In this document: piece after piece, positions 12,813 through 17,491 of the stretch
Layout of the letters: the number at the start of each line of letters is the position of its first letter
Numbering within the stretch: the first letter of the stretch is position 1
Assembly (NCBI GenBank): GCA_015489285.1
Contig: WGAA01000060.1
Coordinates: 1 to 17,491 of the forward strand
Direction of reading: 5' to 3'
Length of the DNA: 17,491 bases
Source: Anaerolineae bacterium
Lineage (GTDB): Bacteria; Chloroflexota; Anaerolineae; JAADDB01
Position numbers and translations under genes: made by a program
Notes under the pieces: model-generated
The model's database searches: none
What the model was told of the DNA's origin: nothing
The model's input: only the letters and a program-made list of their open reading frames with translations

Positions 12813-15239
12813 ATGAACAAGATTCTGAAGGTAAGGCTACTTTTCGCCGTTCTCGTTCTTCTAGGAACCGTGGCATGTGCCCCACCGCGGGCCCAATCGG
12901 TCAAACACATTTATTTCTTCACCGATATCCCCGTGTCCCTGGACGGGTACGTCCGGGAATTCGAGCACACCTACCCGAACATTCGCATCCACGTCTTCTA
13001 CGGACTCCCGGACGGGGAGTGGCCCCGCCACTACGATGCGGCCCTCCTCTCCGTCAAGCCACATGACACACTTCTCCTGCAAGACCTCACCCCCTTCGCG
13101 GACGCAGACCCCGCGTTTCGGCCTCAGGATTTCCTGCCCGGTACCCTCGCAGCCGGTCGTGAACACGACCGCTGGGTGATTTTGCCCCTGGGCTTGGACT
13201 TCCAGCTCATCCTGTATGACACCCACCAACTGGCCGAGGCCGGCGTTCCCCAGCCCACACCCGAGTGGACGTGGAACGATCTCAAGGAAGCCATCATCCA
13301 CATCGGCCAGACCAAAGCCCGCTCCCGATCGGGAAGTGCGGCCTTTTTCATCCTGCGCTACATTACCCTGGCCAACTGGCTCCTCACGCAAATCCAACCC
13401 TATCGCGAAGTGGAAGGACGCTATGAGCCCCGTCTGAACGATCCGGACGTGTTGGCCGCCTTAAAGACACACCGGGATCTTCTCCCTTACCTGGGCCTCT
13501 CCACGAAAGAGCTGAACACCTCTCCTCCGGTGTGGGACCCGATCACCCCCTTGAGTACGGGCCGCGTGGCCATGGCCCTTGTCCCCTTCAGCCAACTCCC
13601 CTTTGCAGCCCCAATTCTGCAGGCCAATCCCCACATCGCGTATGCCCCCCTCCCCCAACCGGTGTGGGTGGGCGTGGACGGTCCCGGAGATGTACGTTTG
13701 GGCCCGGTTCTTGCCATGAGTCGGGGTAGCCAAGTGCAGCCCGAGGTGTGGCGCTGGTTTGTATTCCTCAGCCAACGCTTCGTGCCCGTAAACAAGGTGC
13801 CCACGAGGCGGGCGTTGTTATCTCGGATGAAAAGGCCCACTTTGCTCACGCCGGCACAACAGGAAACGTTGCTCGCTACGGTCACCCAGGGGTTGAGCCG
13901 TTGGGCCCAGGACCCTCACGCGGCAGCGCGGCACATCATAGGCCGTTACCTCGTGCAGTTGCTGGTGCAATTGGATGCAGGAGAGGGGGACGCAGACGCG
14001 ATCCAACAACAGGCAGCCGCTGAGATATCTGCCCGGTACAAGCAGCCCAAGGAACCCGAGCCCTTCACCGTCGTGCCCCCCATCCCACCCGAGGACCTGG
14101 CCCGGAAGAAGCGGCTGCGGGTAATGCAAGAAGGACTGGCCTCGCCGGAAGCTCGTTCCTACGTCCAGGCCTTTGAAAGGGCACACCCGGAGTGGTGGGT
14201 TTCCTTTTGGCCCCGTGCGACCGACGCCGATGTCATCGGCATCGAGGTCGCTCCTGATGCGCCTTTTGCCGCCGCGGGGGCGTTTCTCACACCGTTGATG
14301 TCGGTCGAGCACATCGACGAGGTGGCGCCCAACCTTCGGGAGGAGGACTTCTGGCCTCAGGCGCTGAGCCTTCCCTCCTGGCAGGGACGCTTACCCGGGT
14401 TACCCGTCGCCTTAAGCCCTACGTTGCTCTTCTACGCCCCCAACATATTTAGCCAATTGGAACTTCCGCCTCCCGATGCTTCGTGGTCGGTGCACGATGT
14501 GTGGAACGCGGCCGCCATAATCCACGAGAAAGCGCCTTACCTGATCCCGTATGTCCCCCAGGACGGCTACGAACTGGCCTTTGTCCTGGAGCAACAGGGC
14601 ATCCCCCTCTTCTCCGATGCCCTTGTCCCCCAATTCACGGCTGCGCCCGTATTGCGGGCATTAGAGCAACTGCGCGCATGGGTGGGACCCGGGCCGCTCT
14701 TGCGGGGCTCGCGTTCGGCCGCGTTGCTGTTCATCTCCCGATACCCACCGACCGCGTATGTGTCGGTAGCGCTGTCACCGCGTCCCGGAACCCGTTGGCC
14801 GGTAAGCGTCACTCTCGCGGGCGTGAATCGTCGGAGCCCTCACCCCCGCATCGCCTGGGAGTGGGCCGCATTCACCGTGGAACACCCCGAACTCGTCGCC
14901 CGGGGACTCCCCGCCCTCCGCCGACCGGCCCAAAGCGAGAGCACCCGGGCCCGCCTCGGGGAAGGGTACTACGCCGCAGCCATGACCATGCTCCGGCGCG
15001 TGCCCCCAACACCCCTTACCGACGCCGACGTGTTGGAGGGGCTCGCTCTCTGGTGGTTCGACCGGACCCTGCGAACGGCCGGGCCGGAGGCGGACCTGGC
15101 CCAGGCGCTGGCGCCGGCCCAGGCCAAGGCCGAAGCCTTTCTCACCTGTACGGGGGGCAGGGCGGAGGACTGGGAGCACGTGCTCGCCTGCCTCCGCCAG
15201 GTGGACCCCACCCACCCTTTGGCGCGGACGGGGCCATAG
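12813..15239 (+). CDS. Lipoprotein with two fused solute-binding-protein-like halves
   Basis: An 808-residue secreted lipoprotein. The signal peptide ends in a slightly atypical lipobox TVAC (C22). Two halves of extracellular solute-binding type (SBP family 1-like) follow: about 31-405 and 434-808, joined by a proline-rich linker (about 406-432). The halves align: YVREFEHTYPNI with YVQAFERAHPEW, RPQDFLPGTL with REEDFWPQAL, DRWVILPLGLDFQLILYDT with QGRLPGLPVALSPTLLFYA, and PEWTWNDLKEAI with ASWSVHDVWNAA. The C-terminal half has two cysteines (C779, C793) that could form a disulfide. A usual family member has one such unit of about 400-450 residues. The Shine-Dalgarno (GAGGG, 12800-12804) is moderate. 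No permease or ATPase gene follows in the window. It may bind a ligand for sensing rather than uptake; ligand unknown. Confidence 0.82.
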   Translation: MNKILKVRLLFAVLVLLGTVACAPPRAQSVKHIYFFTDIPVSLDGYVREFEHTYPNIRIHVFYGLPDGEWPRHYDAALLSVKPHDTLLLQDLTPFADADPAFRPQDFLPGTLAAGREHDRWVILPLGLDFQLILYDTHQLAEAGVPQPTPEWTWNDLKEAIIHIGQTKARSRSGSAAFFILRYITLANWLLTQIQPYREVEGRYEPRLNDPDVLAALKTHRDLLPYLGLSTKELNTSPPVWDPITPLSTGRVAMALVPFSQLPFAAPILQANPHIAYAPLPQPVWVGVDGPGDVRLGPVLAMSRGSQVQPEVWRWFVFLSQRFVPVNKVPTRRALLSRMKRPTLLTPAQQETLLATVTQGLSRWAQDPHAAARHIIGRYLVQLLVQLDAGEGDADAIQQQAAAEISARYKQPKEPEPFTVVPPIPPEDLARKKRLRVMQEGLASPEARSYVQAFERAHPEWWVSFWPRATDADVIGIEVAPDAPFAAAGAFLTPLMSVEHIDEVAPNLREEDFWPQALSLPSWQGRLPGLPVALSPTLLFYAPNIFSQLELPPPDASWSVHDVWNAAAIIHEKAPYLIPYVPQDGYELAFVLEQQGIPLFSDALVPQFTAAPVLRALEQLRAWVGPGPLLRGSRSAALLFISRYPPTAYVSVALSPRPGTRWPVSVTLAGVNRRSPHPRIAWEWAAFTVEHPELVARGLPALRRPAQSESTRARLGEGYYAAAMTMLRRVPPTPLTDADVLEGLALWWFDRTLRTAGPEADLAQALAPAQAKAEAFLTCTGGRAEDWEHVLACLRQVDPTHPLARTGP

Positions 15240-15474
15240 GGTGCAATGGGCAACCCCCACCACGATAAAGGCGACACCAATATACTCTGACCAAACGTGC
15301 AAAACGATAAAATGCTCGTGTGAATTCCGGTAGGCGGGCTATTCCAGACTTCCGAAGTCTTGCAGACTTCGGAAGTCTGGACAGTATAGTTCAATTCATG
15401 GCGAGTTCTTGCGATATTCGTCCTAATACACAAAAACGAACAAATACCAGCTAATAGGGGAGGAGTGAACAATA
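15240..15474. other. Spacer between the two lipoprotein genes
   Basis: 235 bases, lower in GC than the flanking genes, with no reading frame that I support. It contains the double palindrome at 15343-15381. A TATAGT (15385-15390) directly behind that element could be a -10 box, with TTGCAG (15360-15365) inside the element as a -35 at a long 19-base distance; this is weak. No intrinsic terminator for the upstream gene is visible. Confidence 0.5.
15343..15381. repeat. 39-base double-palindromic element
   Basis: Perfect inverted repeat with 18-base arms (15343-15360 and 15364-15381) around TGC. Each arm contains its own palindrome, AGACTTC-C-GAAGTCT (15346-15360) and AGACTTC-G-GAAGTCT (15364-15378). 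It lacks a following T-run, so it is not an intrinsic terminator. Intergenic location and nested symmetry suggest a dispersed REP-like repeat or a tandem operator. I see no second full copy in this window. Confidence 0.8.
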
Positions 15475-17491
15475 ATGAAGTACACACGCACATACCTGCT
15501 GCTTATTTTCGCCATATTAGCCGGCATAATATCATCGTGCGGCGAATCTCCTTCCCGCTCCCATCACATATATTTCGTCTCCACTATGCCTATAGAGGCA
15601 TACGTCACAGAATTCTCGAACGACCATCCCGGTATACAGGTTCACGCGTACTATTCCTTCAGAATTAATGACGATAATTGGCCCAAACATTTTGACGCTG
15701 CCTTATTGCCGATAAAACCGCGTGACACCGCCCTTTTGATGGACTTATCTCCCTTTGTGGAATCGGACATTCATCGCGAGGACTTCCTCCCCGGTGCCCT
15801 CGAAGCAGCCTCTGCGGATGGGCGGATAACGGTGATTCCCGTCGACATGGATGTACTCACCCTTCTTGTCGACACCCGCCAACTCCAGGATGCTGGCGCT
15901 CCACTCCCTTCGCCCCATTGGACGTGGGACGACTTGCTGCAGATGGCGGTCACCGTTGGGAGACACAAGCGGGAACAAGGGGGCGGATTCGTGTTTTTCC
16001 GCCATGAGGAAACACGGCTCCTGTTCAACCTCCTATTTGAGCACACTCAGCCTTACACACGCCGAGATGGACGCTACGTTCCCCTGCTGGATGACCGGCA
16101 GACGAGGCAATACATCCAGCAACTGCGGCGAGTCATCCCTGATTTAACGAGCGCCCCCCATCTTCTTTCCGATGCGGACCCTATTCAACTCCTCCGTGAG
16201 CGCACCGTCGCCATGGCTATCGTCCCCTATCGCTACCTGAAGCAGCACGCCGAACAGCTGCAAGAAACACCCTACTTACTCTACACCGCCCTCCCCCAGC
16301 CTGACTATTCAGGGGACAACCTGCGAATTTACACCTCTCTGGCCATGAGTCGAGGGACGGCGGAACCGAGGATCGTGTGGACGTGGCTTCATTTCCTCAG
16401 CCGTCGCCTCCCGCCCGCGCCCGACTTTCTACCTGCTCGCCGTGCAGCGGCTTCAATTCCCCCATCCGCCGGGACACCCGCGGATACCCTCCCCATTCCG
16501 GACGACTTACTTCGCACCGTGCAGCAAGGAGAATCGAAGCGGCACGCCGTTCCCGATCCCGAGGCTCTCATCATCATCTACAACGGAATGCTGATACTTC
16601 TGCAGACTCCCGTACAAGACCAAAGTGAATTCGACGCACTTGTGACCGCAGTACAAACCCAAATTCGTCAAGAACTGTCCGATTGGTACGCCCGACGCTC
16701 CGCGTCCCCGGAAAACATTGCCGTGATCCCTTACACTTCTCCGGAAGAAGCCAAACACCGCACAAACACCCTCCGTGTGCACATCATGCCCCCACCGCCC
16801 GTGGATTTCACGACCTTCCGTCATGCCCTCAAGCCGTTCTTGCAGGAGCACCCCCAATGGGACGTACAATTCTGGTGGCTACGCTCACAGGCTGATGCCG
16901 TATCTCTCCCCTACAAGACCTGGTTTTTCACCCCCCTTTCCGCGAACTTCCTCACCGTGGAGCAAGTCGAGGAAGTCCGTGCCGGAATGCGTGAGGGAGA
17001 CTTCTTCCCCCAAGCCGTGTCCCCATTCCGTTGGCAATCTCGCCTCCCCGGGTTGCCTGTGCTTCTCCGACCGCTTGTGCTCGCTTACGATGCGGATACG
17101 CTCCAACGATTAGGCGCTCCCCAACCCGATGGGCACTGGACCGTAGCCGACGTCTGGAACACTGCGAAGCAATTGAGCCCTCGAACGCCCTTTCCTCCCG
17201 CCTACGTGGCCCATAGCGGCTGGGAGTTTGCCTTCTTACTGGACCAATTGGGCATCCCGGTGTTCACGCCTGAGCTTCGCCCCCGCTTTACCGCGCCGGA
17301 CGTCTTACACGCACTGGAAACCTTGCGGGGCATGACTCACGGGGGACCTCTCATCCAACCCGCAGGACGGAGCCTCTTCACGTTTACATTTTCCGACGTA
17401 ATCCCATTACCTTCACCGCGCTTTACCCCCCTGGCCCCTCGCAAAAATAGCCGATGGCCGCTGGAGGTCCATTTCACCACGGTGAACCGCC
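15475..17491 (+). CDS. Second double solute-binding-like lipoprotein, paralogue (3' end outside window)
   Basis: The frame is open from the ATG at 15475 to the right edge, 672 residues without a stop. The signal peptide ends in a good lipobox ISSC (C22), the same position as in the upstream paralogue. The N-terminal half matches that protein closely: HIYFVSTMP with HIYFFTDIP, DAALLPIKPRDTALLMDLSPF with DAALLSVKPHDTLLLQDLTPF (compared in pieces), EDFLPGAL with QDFLPGTL, and HWTWDDL with EWTWNDL. A second half starts near residue 430 (TLRVHIM) and repeats FFPQAV, WQSRLPGLPVLL and HWTVADVWNTA. AGGAG (15461-15465) lies nine bases before the ATG. By comparison about 130 residues are missing. It is probably a tandem duplicate that has diverged; ligand unknown. 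Confidence 0.82.
   Translation, partial: MKYTRTYLLLIFAILAGIISSCGESPSRSHHIYFVSTMPIEAYVTEFSNDHPGIQVHAYYSFRINDDNWPKHFDAALLPIKPRDTALLMDLSPFVESDIHREDFLPGALEAASADGRITVIPVDMDVLTLLVDTRQLQDAGAPLPSPHWTWDDLLQMAVTVGRHKREQGGGFVFFRHEETRLLFNLLFEHTQPYTRRDGRYVPLLDDRQTRQYIQQLRRVIPDLTSAPHLLSDADPIQLLRERTVAMAIVPYRYLKQHAEQLQETPYLLYTALPQPDYSGDNLRIYTSLAMSRGTAEPRIVWTWLHFLSRRLPPAPDFLPARRAAASIPPSAGTPADTLPIPDDLLRTVQQGESKRHAVPDPEALIIIYNGMLILLQTPVQDQSEFDALVTAVQTQIRQELSDWYARRSASPENIAVIPYTSPEEAKHRTNTLRVHIMPPPPVDFTTFRHALKPFLQEHPQWDVQFWWLRSQADAVSLPYKTWFFTPLSANFLTVEQVEEVRAGMREGDFFPQAVSPFRWQSRLPGLPVLLRPLVLAYDADTLQRLGAPQPDGHWTVADVWNTAKQLSPRTPFPPAYVAHSGWEFAFLLDQLGIPVFTPELRPRFTAPDVLHALETLRGMTHGGPLIQPAGRSLFTFTFSDVIPLPSPRFTPLAPRKNSRWPLEVHFTTVNR

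Noticed and set aside
14483..15268. 261-codon plus-strand frame within the first lipoprotein gene
   Set aside because: Arg/Gly/Pro-rich alternate-frame translation of a GC-rich gene, with no independent start signal.
15343..15381. Double palindrome as an intrinsic terminator of the first lipoprotein gene
   Set aside because: The stem is long enough, but no T-run follows on the plus strand (bases after it read CAGTATAG) and on the minus strand the flank is not T-rich either.

Overview
The window looks like a chromosomal segment of an anaerobic, GC-rich bacterium, most likely a Chloroflexota (Anaerolineae-type) lineage. That assignment is an inference from a homodimeric pyruvate:ferredoxin oxidoreductase, a ferrous-iron Feo system, abundant solute-binding-type lipoproteins and a DUF4097/PadR/ABC operon. 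No rRNA, tRNA or other marker gene is present to confirm it. Promoters of sigma-70 type and strong Shine-Dalgarno sites are easy to read.

Layout. (1) Positions 1-4405, minus strand: a four-gene operon reading leftwards, padR-type repressor, a DUF4097-type membrane-anchored protein, an ABC ATPase, and an FtsX/MacB-type permease that runs off the left edge. Its promoter carries a striking double palindrome that covers the -10 region and abuts the start codon, so autorepression by the PadR protein is likely. (2) Positions 4461-7735, plus strand, divergent from it: a good promoter, then a membrane-anchored DtxR/MntR-like winged-helix protein fused to two FeoA-like domains, translationally coupled (ATGA) to feoB. 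A dyad surrounds the ribosome binding site of the first gene. (3) Positions 7796-11520: a single-gene unit for pyruvate:ferredoxin oxidoreductase, with its own -10 box, a small leader palindrome and a clear intrinsic terminator. This enzyme needs three [4Fe-4S] clusters per subunit, so an iron importer next door makes physiological sense.

(4) Positions 11521-17491: an accessory-looking region. After about 240 bases with no recognisable gene comes a consensus promoter and a 127-base leader with competing hairpins. Two small, lower-GC genes follow: a three-helix membrane protein and a membrane-anchored extracytoplasmic protein with a DUF4367-like pattern. Closely spaced behind them is an 808-residue lipoprotein made of two fused solute-binding-protein-like halves. 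A 39-base double-palindromic element separates it from a second, paralogous two-halved lipoprotein that is cut by the right edge. No transporter permease or ATPase accompanies these lipoproteins inside the window.

The most unusual parts are the membrane-tethered regulator/FeoA fusion with its dyad, the PadR double operator, and the paralogous pair of double-SBP lipoproteins with two small membrane-protein partners. The last is the best candidate for an undescribed system; its function cannot be stated from sequence alone.
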